Below, piece after piece: positions 51,698-59,604 of a stretch of 64,000 bases of DNA (positions are counted from its first letter, which is position 1; every line of letters begins with the position of its first letter). The stretch comes from Streptomyces bicolor (lineage in GTDB: Bacteria; Actinomycetota; Actinomycetes; Streptomycetales; Streptomycetaceae), in the NCBI RefSeq assembly GCF_000719285.1, contig NZ_JOFS01000010.1, forward strand, positions 62,001-126,000, read 5' to 3'. The translations under genes and the position numbers were made by a program. Below the pieces are notes generated by a model. That model made no database searches. It was not told the origin of the DNA and saw only the letters and a list, made by a program, of their open reading frames with translations.

Positions 51698-52114
51698 ATG
51701 GACTACCCCCTGCTCGAGGTCTTCGTGACCATGCTCTGGTTCTTCCTGTGGATCATGTGGTTCATGCTGCTGTTCCGGGTCGTCGGGGACGTCTTCCGGG
51801 ACGACGCGCTCAGCGGCTGGGCGAAGGCCGGCTGGACGCTGACGGTGTGTGTGCTGCCGTTCCTCGGCGTCTTCACCTACCTGATCGTCCGGGGCCGCGG
51901 CATGGGCGAGCGCGAGCTGCGCCGGGCACAGGACCGGGAGCAGGCGTTCCGCGCCTACGTCCGGCAGGCCGCCGCCGAGGGCCCCGGGGCGCGGGGCGCC
52001 AAGGCACCGGGCGCCAAGGCCGACGAGCTGGGCAGGCTGGCCGCGCTGCACGACCGGGGAGCCATCACCGACGCCGAGTACGAACAGGCCAAGTCCAGGG
52101 TCCTGACCTCCTGA
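51698..52114 (+). CDS. SHOCT-domain small membrane protein, copy 1, 138 aa
   Basis: Two membrane segments (MDYPLLEVFVTMLWFFLWIMWFMLLF and WTLTVCVLPFLGVFTYLIV), a linker rich in charged residues, and a C-terminal SHOCT motif: DELGRLAALHDRGAITDAEYEQAKSRVL. SHOCT tails are thought to mediate oligomerisation. ATG 51698 follows GGAGG by about 7 bases; longer starts back to 51605 lack a site. A near-copy follows 700 bases later, after the GAP gene. Confidence 0.78.
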   Translation: MDYPLLEVFVTMLWFFLWIMWFMLLFRVVGDVFRDDALSGWAKAGWTLTVCVLPFLGVFTYLIVRGRGMGERELRRAQDREQAFRAYVRQAAAEGPGARGAKAPGAKADELGRLAALHDRGAITDAEYEQAKSRVLTS

Positions 52115-52132
52115 CGCGACGCGGGAGCCGAC

Positions 52133-52753
52133 GTGGACGGTCTGAATGTGCTGCCGTTGGCCGTGACGATGATGCTCGGCCCGCAGATCATGTCGGCCAT
52201 CGTCTTCGTCACGGCACCACGGGCCGTCCGGGTCTCGCTCGGCTTCCTCACCGGTGTCGCCGCCGCCACCACCGTCGGCACCGCAATCACCTTCGGCCTC
52301 GCCTCACTGTTCGACCTGGGAGACCCCGGGGACGCCGGATCGAGCGGCAGGGTCATCCAGTACGTGCTGGTCGGTCTCCTCGCAGCGGGGGCGATCAAGA
52401 ACTGGGTCCGGCGGGAGACCATCGAGCCACCGAAATGGCTCGGCACGCTCATGTCGGCGGATGCCGGGCGAGCTCTCAAGGTCGGACTGCTGGTCATCCT
52501 GCTGATGCCGTCGGACATCGTCGTCATGCTGACCGTGGGCACGAACCTGGCCCAGGCGGACGCGGACTTCGTCGCCGCACTGCCGTTCATCGCGGCGACC
52601 GTGCTCATCGCCGCGCTTCCGCTGCTGGTCCTGCTCCTCTTCCAGCACCGGGCGACCGCCGCCATGCCGCGGGTGCGCGACTGGATGAACACCCACAGCT
52701 GGCTGGTCAACATCGTGGTCTGCGTGATCTTCATCGTGCTGATCCTCGCCTGA
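52133..52753 (+). CDS. GAP-family membrane protein, 206 aa
   Basis: Six hydrophobic segments starting LPLAVTMMLGPQIMSAIVF, with LLVILLMPSDIVVMLTVGTNLAQ and VVCVIFIVLILA at the end. This is the layout of the GAP (Sap, sulfolipid-1-addressing) family, which in mycobacteria helps export lipids. GTG 52133 follows GCGGGAG. It is between two SHOCT paralogues, so the three may form a membrane unit. Confidence 0.7.
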   Translation: MDGLNVLPLAVTMMLGPQIMSAIVFVTAPRAVRVSLGFLTGVAAATTVGTAITFGLASLFDLGDPGDAGSSGRVIQYVLVGLLAAGAIKNWVRRETIEPPKWLGTLMSADAGRALKVGLLVILLMPSDIVVMLTVGTNLAQADADFVAALPFIAATVLIAALPLLVLLLFQHRATAAMPRVRDWMNTHSWLVNIVVCVIFIVLILA

Positions 52754-52807
52754 CCACGGCATCCGCCCCCGGCGGTACCCCACCCGTTCCGAATAACGGA
52801 GGAAACA

Positions 52808-53219
52808 ATGGACTACCCGCTCCTCAACGTGTTCCCTGACCATGCTCTGCTTCTTCCTGTGGGTCATGTGGTTCGTGCTGCTGTTCCGGGTCATCGGGGA
52901 CATCTTCCGGGACGACGGCATGGGCGGATGGGCCAAGGCGGGCTGGACGGTCTTCGTCTGCGTGCTGCCGTACCTCGGCGTCTTCGTCTACCTGATCGCC
53001 CGCGGACGCGGCATGGGAGAACGGGACGTGCGCCGGCTGCAGCAGCAGGAACAGGCGTTCCGGTCCTACGTCCAGGAGGCGGCCGCCGACATCCCGGCGA
53101 CCCAGGCGACCCGGCCGACTCGTGCGGACGAGCTGACCAGGCTCGCCGGGCTGCACGACCACGGCGACATCACCGACGACGAGTACGAGCGGGCCAAGGC
53201 GATCGTGCTCTCGGGCTGA
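52808..53219 (+). CDS. SHOCT-domain small membrane protein, copy 2, frameshifted near its start
   Basis: ATG 52808 gives MDYPLLNVF, as in copy 1, but the frame is lost at the CCC run 52834-52836. Removing one C gives MDYPLLNVFLTMLCFFLWVMWF and then the same order as copy 1, ending LHDHGDITDDEYERAKAIVLSG. As sequenced, translation could only start at ATG 52842 (125 residues), losing the first nine residues. AACGGAGGAAACA precedes ATG 52808, which supports it as the true start. Confidence 0.7.
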
Positions 53220-53245
53220 GCAGTACGGTGGCGGCGGGCCGTGCC

Positions 53246-53449
53246 TCACTCGGGCTCGGGAAGCCGGCGGAACTCCAGGATGCGCAGGCCCAGCGACTGG
53301 AACCGCACCAACAGGCCGTACAGATGGGAGTCGTCCTTGACCTGGCCGTACAGCACGGTCTGGCGAGGGACGACGAAGCTGTCCAACTCGGGGAACGCCG
53401 TGGTCAGCTCGTCCGACATCTGCCCGTCGACGCGGATCTCGTAGCGCAT
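53246..53449 (-). CDS. small hypothetical protein, 67 aa
   Basis: Begins MRYEIRVDGQMSDELTTAFPELDSF and ends FQSLGLRILEFRRLPEPE. The pattern (strand, helix, VPRQTVLYGQVKDDSHLYGLL) resembles small ferredoxin-like proteins of actinobacteria. A longer form from GTG 53503 is possible. It is convergent with the SHOCT gene and 55 bases downstream of the LAL regulator's stop on the same strand. Confidence 0.6.
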   Translation of the reverse strand: MRYEIRVDGQMSDELTTAFPELDSFVVPRQTVLYGQVKDDSHLYGLLVRFQSLGLRILEFRRLPEPE

Positions 53450-53504
53450 GTCCCCATGCTGTGGGACCACGCGGCGGGCGGCATCACCCGGGCGAGGTGA
53501 CACG

Positions 53505-56231
53505 TCAGAGCAGCCCCAGTTCGCGGGCCCGGCGGACCGCCTCGCCGCGCCGGGTGGCGGCCAACTTGCGGTAGATGCTCTTGAGATGGGTCTTCACCGT
53601 GTTGACCGACAGATGAAGATCGGCGGCGATCTCCTCGGTGGACATGAGTTGGGCCAACCGTTCCAGGACGTCCCCTTCCCGGGCGCTGAGCGGCTCCGGG
53701 CGAGGGCTCGCGTATTCCTCCCGTTCCTCCCGCGACCGCCCGTCGACCGGCCGCCGCGAGAGCGTGCCGGTGAGCCAGGCGTGCTCCCGGGCGAGCGCGG
53801 GCCGGTCGCGCAGCAGTTGCCGGACCCACGGCCCGGCCTCCAGGAACGGCCGCCGCAGATGATGCGGGCGGGCGGCCGTGAGGGCCTTCAGGAGCAGGCT
53901 CTCCGCGGCGGAGGAGTCGCCGAGCGTGTCGACGGCCTGCGCGCGGGTCAACAGGCCCCACACCTCGAGGACCGGCCCCCGGTTCCCGGGGCCGGGAAGG
54001 CCGTCGAGGATCCGCAGCGCCCGTTCGCTCTCACCCGCGGCCACCCGTGCCCAGGCCTCGGCCACCAGGCCCTCCGGGCAGCTGTGCCCCGGCCGCTCCT
54101 CGAAGACCTTCACCGCGGCCCGCGGATCGCCGTCGGCCAGCTGCGCCGCGGCCGTGGCCATGGCGATGCGTTCGCTCACCCACGGAGAGGGCTCGGCGGA
54201 GACCAGGCGCTGCTCCGCCAGCTCGTCGAGGGCCAGGAGCGCCGCCCCGGAGTCCCCCCGCGCGCAGAGCAGCCGGGAACGCAGGATGGCCTGCTCCACA
54301 GCCACGATCGGATCACGCGCGGCGGTGGTGGTGGCGGCCGCCTGGTCGAGATGGTCCCGCGCGGCCGCCAGATCGTCGCGGTCGATCGCGACGGCGGCCA
54401 GCACCAGCCGGGCCATCCCGGTCCCGTCGGACACCGGCAGCCCCGAGTGCTCCGCCTCGGCGATCGCGCCCCGGGCGTGCGACTCGGCCCGGCCGGGGTG
54501 GCCGTACAGGAAGTCGATCAGCGCCAGCCGGCTCAGCGCCTCGTGGCGGGGGAAGGCCGTCGACGGGCCCTGCGCGGTCCGCACGGCGTCGGACAGCGTC
54601 GCGCGGGCGGCATCGAAGCGGCCCGCCCACAGTTGGGCCGAGCCGAGGTCGGTGAGCGTGAGCGCGGTCAGCTCCGGACACCGCTCCAGCCGGTCGGCGG
54701 GAAGGGCGCGCTCGGCCTGGGCGACGGCCCGCGCCGCCGTCTCGGCCATGTCCGCCGAGCCCGCCACCCGGGCGGCCAGCACCCGCAGCACGGCACAGCT
54801 CAGCCGGACGGCCGCCGCGTCGCCGCCGTCCCCGCCCGGCAGGTTCTCCTCGGCGCGCCGCAGATAGGCGACACCCCGGTCGACGTCGTGGTGGGCCAGC
54901 TCGCGCGCCGCGCGCACCAGGTCGGGGGCGGGCCCGGACGCCTCCGGCGCCATCCTGGCGAACAGGCCGTCCAGCCGCTCGGCGGCCAGCCCCGTCAGCA
55001 GCCGGCCGATCGCCAGCTGGTCGATGAACTCGGCGGCGGCCAGCTCCCAGTCACCGGCATCCGCCGCGTGCGGCAGGGCCTCGTCGAGCAGGCCCGCCCG
55101 GATCAGCCACCGGGCGGCCGTCCGGTGCAGCTCCGGCGCCAGGCCGGGGTGGCGGACGCCGAGATGCACCCGCAGGATCTCGGCGAACAGCGGGTGCAGG
55201 CGGTACCACGAGTGCCCGATGGGCTCGACGAACGCGTTCGCCCGCTGCAGCTCCTCCAGGATGGGCTCCGCGTCGTCCCGCCCGGTGAGGGCGTTGGCCA
55301 GATCGGGGTGGGTCTCCTCCAGGATGCTGGTGCGCAGCAGCAGGTCCTGGGTCTCGGCAGGGTGGACGCGCAGCACTTCGCCCAGCAGGAAGTCGGCCAC
55401 CGTGCTGTGCCCGGGCTCGAACTCCTTCAGGAAGCTCTCCGGGTCACCGGCCCGCTGCGCGGCCAGGGTGCACAGCCGCAGCCCCGCCGCCCAGCCGCCG
55501 GTGCGTTCGGTCAGCACCCGCGCGCCGTCGGCCGACAGCGGCAGCCCGTGCCGGTCGACCAGGGCGGCCGTCTCCTCGGCGCCGAAGGCCAGGTCGTCGG
55601 CGCGGATGTCGACGAGTTCACCGGCGGCCCGATAGCGGTGCAGCGGCAGCAGCGGCTCGGTACGGCTGACGATCACCAGGCGCAGTCCCTCGCCGGCGTG
55701 CCGCAGCACGAACTGCAGCCCCTCGGCCACCTCGGCACAGCCGGCCACCCGGTCGAACTCGTCCAGGACGAGGACCACCCGGGAGTCCCGCCCGTTCAGC
55801 CAGGCCGCGAGCCGGGCCAGCAGCGAGTGGTCCACCTCGCCGGGGCGGGCCGGGCTGCCGATGTTCCCGGGCAGGGCGATCCCGTGGTGCCCGAAGGCGT
55901 GCAGGACGTACGTCCAGAAGACGCCGGGTGCGCAGTCCTCCGGCTCCACGGTCAGCCAGGCGACCTCCCCCGGCTCGCGCGCCCTGATCCAGTCGGCGAC
56001 CAGCAGCGTCTTGCCCGCCCCCGCGGGACCGTTGACCAGCGTCAGGGGACTGCGCGCACCCTCGGTCAGCTGCTCGACGAGCCGTTCCCTGCGCACGAAC
56101 GTCCCCGGCACGGTCGGCACGGTGAGCCGTGCGGCGAGCACCGGATCGCCGTCCGGAGTCACCGCCGTCTCGCTGGGATCGCCGTGGCCCTCTTTGACGG
56201 AGTGCGACATCACGCCCATCACAGACCTCAT
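53505..56231 (-). CDS. LAL-type LuxR-family regulator (MalT-like), 908 aa
   Basis: A large regulator. Walker A NGPAGAGKTLLVADW near residue 75 and Walker-B-like VVLVLDEFDRV near 155 form the STAND ATPase. A helical, TPR-like region fills 330-830. The LuxR HTH is at the C-terminus: LSAREGDVLERLAQLMSTEEIAADLHLSVNTVKTHLKSIYRKL. Such proteins activate their targets on binding ATP and a ligand. Start ATG 56231 is uncertain; ATG 56210 is an alternative, neither having a good ribosome site. Ligand unknown. Confidence 0.88.
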   Translation of the reverse strand: MRSVMGVMSHSVKEGHGDPSETAVTPDGDPVLAARLTVPTVPGTFVRRERLVEQLTEGARSPLTLVNGPAGAGKTLLVADWIRAREPGEVAWLTVEPEDCAPGVFWTYVLHAFGHHGIALPGNIGSPARPGEVDHSLLARLAAWLNGRDSRVVLVLDEFDRVAGCAEVAEGLQFVLRHAGEGLRLVIVSRTEPLLPLHRYRAAGELVDIRADDLAFGAEETAALVDRHGLPLSADGARVLTERTGGWAAGLRLCTLAAQRAGDPESFLKEFEPGHSTVADFLLGEVLRVHPAETQDLLLRTSILEETHPDLANALTGRDDAEPILEELQRANAFVEPIGHSWYRLHPLFAEILRVHLGVRHPGLAPELHRTAARWLIRAGLLDEALPHAADAGDWELAAAEFIDQLAIGRLLTGLAAERLDGLFARMAPEASGPAPDLVRAARELAHHDVDRGVAYLRRAEENLPGGDGGDAAAVRLSCAVLRVLAARVAGSADMAETAARAVAQAERALPADRLERCPELTALTLTDLGSAQLWAGRFDAARATLSDAVRTAQGPSTAFPRHEALSRLALIDFLYGHPGRAESHARGAIAEAEHSGLPVSDGTGMARLVLAAVAIDRDDLAAARDHLDQAAATTTAARDPIVAVEQAILRSRLLCARGDSGAALLALDELAEQRLVSAEPSPWVSERIAMATAAAQLADGDPRAAVKVFEERPGHSCPEGLVAEAWARVAAGESERALRILDGLPGPGNRGPVLEVWGLLTRAQAVDTLGDSSAAESLLLKALTAARPHHLRRPFLEAGPWVRQLLRDRPALAREHAWLTGTLSRRPVDGRSREEREEYASPRPEPLSAREGDVLERLAQLMSTEEIAADLHLSVNTVKTHLKSIYRKLAATRRGEAVRRARELGLL

Positions 56232-56300
56232 GGATGCCCGAGCGGTATTACACCCACGCTCCGATCCTCGCCCCGCACCAGACGGCCCGCAAACGAAGTC

Positions 56301-56750
56301 TCAGCTCCGCTCGTCCACGCCCAGCATCCGCCGCAGCAGATCCCGCAGCGCCTGCCGCTCCCCGTCGGAGAGCCCGGCGAGCGGCTCCCTGGCGAAGCGC
56401 AGGGAGTCCCGCAGGCTGCGCGCCACCTGCCGGCCCTCCTCGGTGGCCGCCGCCAGCTTCACCCGCCGGTCGGCCGGGTCCGGGCGGCGTTCCACCAGGC
56501 CGCGGGACTCCAGCCGGTCCACGATGCCGGTCACGTTCGACGGCTCGCACCGCAGCCTCTGCGCCAGCTTCCGCATCGGCAGCGGCTCCAGCGACAGCAG
56601 GCTGAGCAGCCGCGCCTGCGCGCCGGTGAGGGCGTGCTCGGCGGCGGCCTCGTCGTACTCCTCGTGGTAGCGGGCCACGACCGCGCCGATGAGGTCGACG
56701 ACTTCGAGGGTCAGCTCATCGGGGCGGTGGGTCTTGGGTGAGGTGGCCAT
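56301..56750 (-). CDS. MarR-family transcriptional regulator, 149 aa
   Basis: A winged-helix dimer protein: ALTGAQARLLSLL, then LPMRKLAQRLRCEPSNVTGIVDRLESRGLVERRPDPADRRVKLAAATEEG. It lacks the N-terminal redox Cys of OhrR, and its only Cys lies in the recognition region, so it is probably not a peroxide sensor despite the nearby Ohr gene. It is divergent from the oxidoreductase at 56852, a usual MarR target layout. ATG 56750. Confidence 0.87.
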   Translation of the reverse strand: MATSPKTHRPDELTLEVVDLIGAVVARYHEEYDEAAAEHALTGAQARLLSLLSLEPLPMRKLAQRLRCEPSNVTGIVDRLESRGLVERRPDPADRRVKLAAATEEGRQVARSLRDSLRFAREPLAGLSDGERQALRDLLRRMLGVDERS

Positions 56751-56772
56751 GCCCTCAGCTTACCTCCATTAC

Positions 56773-56816
56773 TTGACATCATGAAATATTCAGGAGCATG
56801 GTTGTTTCAGGTACTG
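56773..56816. promoter_or_regulatory. divergent MarR/oxidoreductase control region
   Basis: An unusually AT-rich stretch with TTGACA (56773-56778) and TGAAATATTCA, an imperfect dyad, then TTTCAGGTACTGAAC. These are candidate MarR operators overlapping the promoters. The exact -10 box cannot be fixed by eye. Confidence 0.4.
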
Positions 56817-56851
56817 AACTAAAACCCCCGCACCCCGGAAAGGCGCCCCCC

Positions 56852-57850
56852 ATGACCAACCGCGAATGGCACCTCCTGTCCCGTCCCGTCGGCTGGCCCA
56901 AGGCCGAGGACTTCGCCCTGGTCGATGCCGAGATGCCGACGCCCGGTGAGGGTCAGGTGCTCGTACGGAACAAGTACCTCTCCGTCGACCCGTACATGCG
57001 CGGACGCATGTCGGCGGCCAAGTCCTACGTCGCCCCCTTCGAGCTCGGCAAGGTCATGCAGGGCGGCGCGGTCGGCGAGGTCGTCGAGTCCAACGCGGAG
57101 GGCATCGCCGTCGGCGACCACGTCCTGCACTTCTTCGGCTGGCGCGAGTACGCCGCGGTGGACGCCAAGAACGCCGTCAAGGTCGACCCGCAGGCGGCGC
57201 CCCTCTCCACGTACCTCGGCGTCCTCGGCATGACCGGCCTCACCGCCTATGCCGGCCTCCTGCGCACCGCCTCCTTCAAGGAGGGCGACTCCGTCTTCGT
57301 GTCCGGCGCCGCGGGTGCCGTGGGCAGCCAGGTCGGCCAGATCGCCAAGCTCAAGGGCGCCTCCCGGGTCATCGGCTCCGCCGGGTCCGACGAGAAGGTC
57401 AAGCTCCTGGTGGAGGAGTACGGCTTCGACGCGGCCTTCAACTACAAGAACGGCCCGGTGAGCGAGCAGCTGCGCGCTGCCGCCCCCGACGGCGTCGACG
57501 TCTACTTCGACAACGTCGGCGGCGACCACCTCGAGGCCGCCATCGGCTCCCTCAACCAGGGCGGCCGTATCGCCGTCTGCGGCATGATCTCCGTCTACAA
57601 CGACACCGAGCCCGCCCCCGGCCCGAAGAACCTCGCCCGCCTCATCGCGACCCGCGGCCGCATCGAGGGCTTCCTGGTCGGCGACCACTACGACCTCCAG
57701 CCGGAGTTCGTGGCCGAGGTGGGCCCGTGGGTGGCCTCCGGGCAGCTGAAGTACCGCGAGACCCTCGTCGAGGGCATCGAGAACAACCTGGAGGCGTTCC
57801 TCGGCGTACTGCGGGGCGACAACACCGGGAAGATGATCGTCAAGCTGTAG
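56852..57850 (+). CDS. NADP-dependent medium-chain oxidoreductase (PTGR/leukotriene B4 dehydrogenase type), 332 aa
   Basis: No zinc ligands. It has VLVRNKYLSVDPYMRGRM, VLGMTGLTAYAGLL, then the nucleotide motif VFVSGAAGAVGSQVGQIAK (AAGAVGS), and VDVYFDNVGGDHLEAAIG. It reduces alpha,beta-unsaturated carbonyls with NADPH, so it detoxifies reactive aldehydes and quinones. Divergent MarR gene suggests inducible expression. ATG 56852; length is normal for the family. Confidence 0.9.
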   Translation: MTNREWHLLSRPVGWPKAEDFALVDAEMPTPGEGQVLVRNKYLSVDPYMRGRMSAAKSYVAPFELGKVMQGGAVGEVVESNAEGIAVGDHVLHFFGWREYAAVDAKNAVKVDPQAAPLSTYLGVLGMTGLTAYAGLLRTASFKEGDSVFVSGAAGAVGSQVGQIAKLKGASRVIGSAGSDEKVKLLVEEYGFDAAFNYKNGPVSEQLRAAAPDGVDVYFDNVGGDHLEAAIGSLNQGGRIAVCGMISVYNDTEPAPGPKNLARLIATRGRIEGFLVGDHYDLQPEFVAEVGPWVASGQLKYRETLVEGIENNLEAFLGVLRGDNTGKMIVKL

Positions 57851-57958
57851 GTCCCTCGGGAGGCCTGTGCTGGATTTCCGGCATGCGGTAACTTCTTTCC
57901 GAAACCGTCGTCGATCGTGGGCGCGAGTCGCGGCGGACCGAGGAGGAGAAGACACCGC

Positions 57959-58378
57959 ATGTCCATCCAGCAGACCGACGTCCTCTACACCGCCGTCGCC
58001 ACCGCCGAGAACGGCCGCGACGGCCGGGTCGCCACGGACGACGGCAGGCTCGACGTCGTCGTCAACCCGCCCAAGGAGATGGGCGGCAGCGGCGCCGGTA
58101 CCAACCCGGAGCAGCTGTTCGCGGCCGGCTACAGCGCCTGCTTCCAGGGCGCCCTGGGCGTCGTCGCCCGCCAGGAACAGGCCGATGTCTCTGGCGCGAC
58201 CGTCACCGCGAAGGTCGGCATCGGCAGGAACGAGGACGGGTTCGGGATCATCGTCGAGATCTCGGCACACATCCCGAACGTCGACGCCGAGACCGCCCGG
58301 GACCTTCTTGAGAAGGCCCACCAGGTCTGCCCTTACTCGAAGGCGACGCGCGGCAACATCAGCGTGACGCTGGTCTGA
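57959..58378 (+). CDS. OsmC/Ohr-family organic hydroperoxide resistance protein, 139 aa
   Basis: The pair of catalytic cysteines is present: YSACFQGALG (about residue 60) and VCPYSKATRGN (about 124). MSIQQTDVLYTAVATAENGRDG and LEKAHQVCPYSKA fit Ohr proteins of 135-145 residues, which reduce organic hydroperoxides with lipoylated partners. ATG 57959 follows GAGGAGAAG. It lies 108 bases after the oxidoreductase gene on the same strand and probably responds to related stress. A bidirectional terminator follows. Confidence 0.88.
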   Translation: MSIQQTDVLYTAVATAENGRDGRVATDDGRLDVVVNPPKEMGGSGAGTNPEQLFAAGYSACFQGALGVVARQEQADVSGATVTAKVGIGRNEDGFGIIVEISAHIPNVDAETARDLLEKAHQVCPYSKATRGNISVTLV

Positions 58379-58400
58379 CGCCGTTCGTTGCACATGGCGG

Positions 58401-58431
58401 AGGCCGCACCCCTGGACGTGGGGTGCGGCCT
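58401..58431. terminator. bidirectional terminator between ohr and the serine hydrolase gene
   Basis: AGGCCGCACCCC pairs perfectly with GGGGTGCGGCCT (12 bp) around a 7-base loop. It lies between two convergent genes, 22 bases from each stop. Confidence 0.75.
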
Positions 58432-58452
58432 CTGTCCTGCGCGCACGGTGTC

Positions 58453-59604
58453 TCAGACGGCCAGCGCCGCCGAGTGAACCGCCCTCACCAACCGCTCATT
58501 CTCCGGCGCCGCCCCGCCAGGAAAGGCACAACGCCGCCGAACGTAGCCGTAGGCGACCCCGCTGCGGGGATCCGCGAACGCCTGCGAACCCCCCGCCCCG
58601 CTGTGGCCGAAGGCCCCCGCGCCCAGGAACGGGTACCAGGTGTCGGCGACCGCCTGGAAGCCGAGGCCGAACGATTTGTGCGTACGGGCCACCAGGTCGT
58701 AGCCGGTCGAGTGGATCTGGCCGACCTCGGCGATGGTGTCGGGCTTCAGGAGTGGCGGCCGGTCGTCCACCTCGCTGATCGCCGCCGCGTACATGCCGGC
58801 CAGCCCGCGCGCCGCCGCGACCCCGCCCGCCGACGCGGGCCCCTTGGCGCGCACAGTACGGGAGTTGGCGTGGTCCACCAGCCGGCCCGGATCCGGCACG
58901 TGCGTGTTGAACGCGATCGACGCCAGGGTGTGCGGACCCGTCGGCACCGAGTCCAGTACGGCCTGCTGCTCCGGCGTGGGGGCCATCGGCTGCACGGAGC
59001 GGTAGCGGGGCTCCAGTTCCTCGGGCAGTCCGAGGTGGAAGTCGAGGCCGTACGGCGCGCGGACCCGCTCCTCGTAGATCTCCTGGAGCGTGCGGCCCGT
59101 GGCCCGCCGTACGACCTCGCCGGTGAGCGCGCCGATGACGAGGGCGTGGTAGCCGAAGGCCGTGCCGGGGCGCCAGAACGGCCGCTGGTCCGCGAGCCGT
59201 TCGGCGATGGCCTGGTCGTCGGCCAGCTCCTCCTTGGTGAACCCGGCGTCGAGGCCGACCAGCCCCGCTCGGTGGGCGAGCAGATCGCGCAGCGTCAGCC
59301 CGCCCTTGCCCTCGGCCCCGAACTCCGGCCAGTAGTAGGTCACTTTGCGGTCGAGCTCCAGCGTGCCCTCCTGCACGAGGAGCGCGACCACGAGGTGAGC
59401 GGCGCCCTTGGTGGAGGAGAACACGCCGTAGAGGGAGTCGGCCGCGCAGCCGTCACCGGTCCACAGGTCGACGACCCTGCGGCCGTGCACGTAGGCGCAC
59501 AACTGACCCTCGTAGTCGGGCAGTTCCCGTCCCACGAACGCGGCGAACTCCTCGCGGACCGGCTCGAAGCCGTCCGCGACGGTGCCGTGGATCTCTTGCG
59601 TCAT
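58453..59604 (-). CDS. serine hydrolase, beta-lactamase fold (EstB/class C type), 383 aa
   Basis: The S-x-x-K nucleophile motif is SSTK in YGVFSSTKGAAHLVVALLV (about residue 65); the Tyr motif is FGYHALVIGAL (about 160); and GHSGAGGS near 335 replaces the KTG triad, as in esterases. It has no signal peptide, so it is cytoplasmic. It probably hydrolyses esters or amides. Its ATG overlaps the stop of the M14 gene (ATGA). Substrate unknown. Confidence 0.85.
   Translation of the reverse strand: MTQEIHGTVADGFEPVREEFAAFVGRELPDYEGQLCAYVHGRRVVDLWTGDGCAADSLYGVFSSTKGAAHLVVALLVQEGTLELDRKVTYYWPEFGAEGKGGLTLRDLLAHRAGLVGLDAGFTKEELADDQAIAERLADQRPFWRPGTAFGYHALVIGALTGEVVRRATGRTLQEIYEERVRAPYGLDFHLGLPEELEPRYRSVQPMAPTPEQQAVLDSVPTGPHTLASIAFNTHVPDPGRLVDHANSRTVRAKGPASAGGVAAARGLAGMYAAAISEVDDRPPLLKPDTIAEVGQIHSTGYDLVARTHKSFGLGFQAVADTWYPFLGAGAFGHSGAGGSQAFADPRSGVAYGYVRRRCAFPGGAAPENERLVRAVHSAALAV

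Noticed and set aside
53448..56741. A 1097-codon plus-strand frame opposite the LAL regulator
   Set aside because: It is the antisense shadow of a GC-rich gene: Arg/Gly/Gln-rich with no domain, while the minus strand encodes clear ATPase and LuxR motifs.
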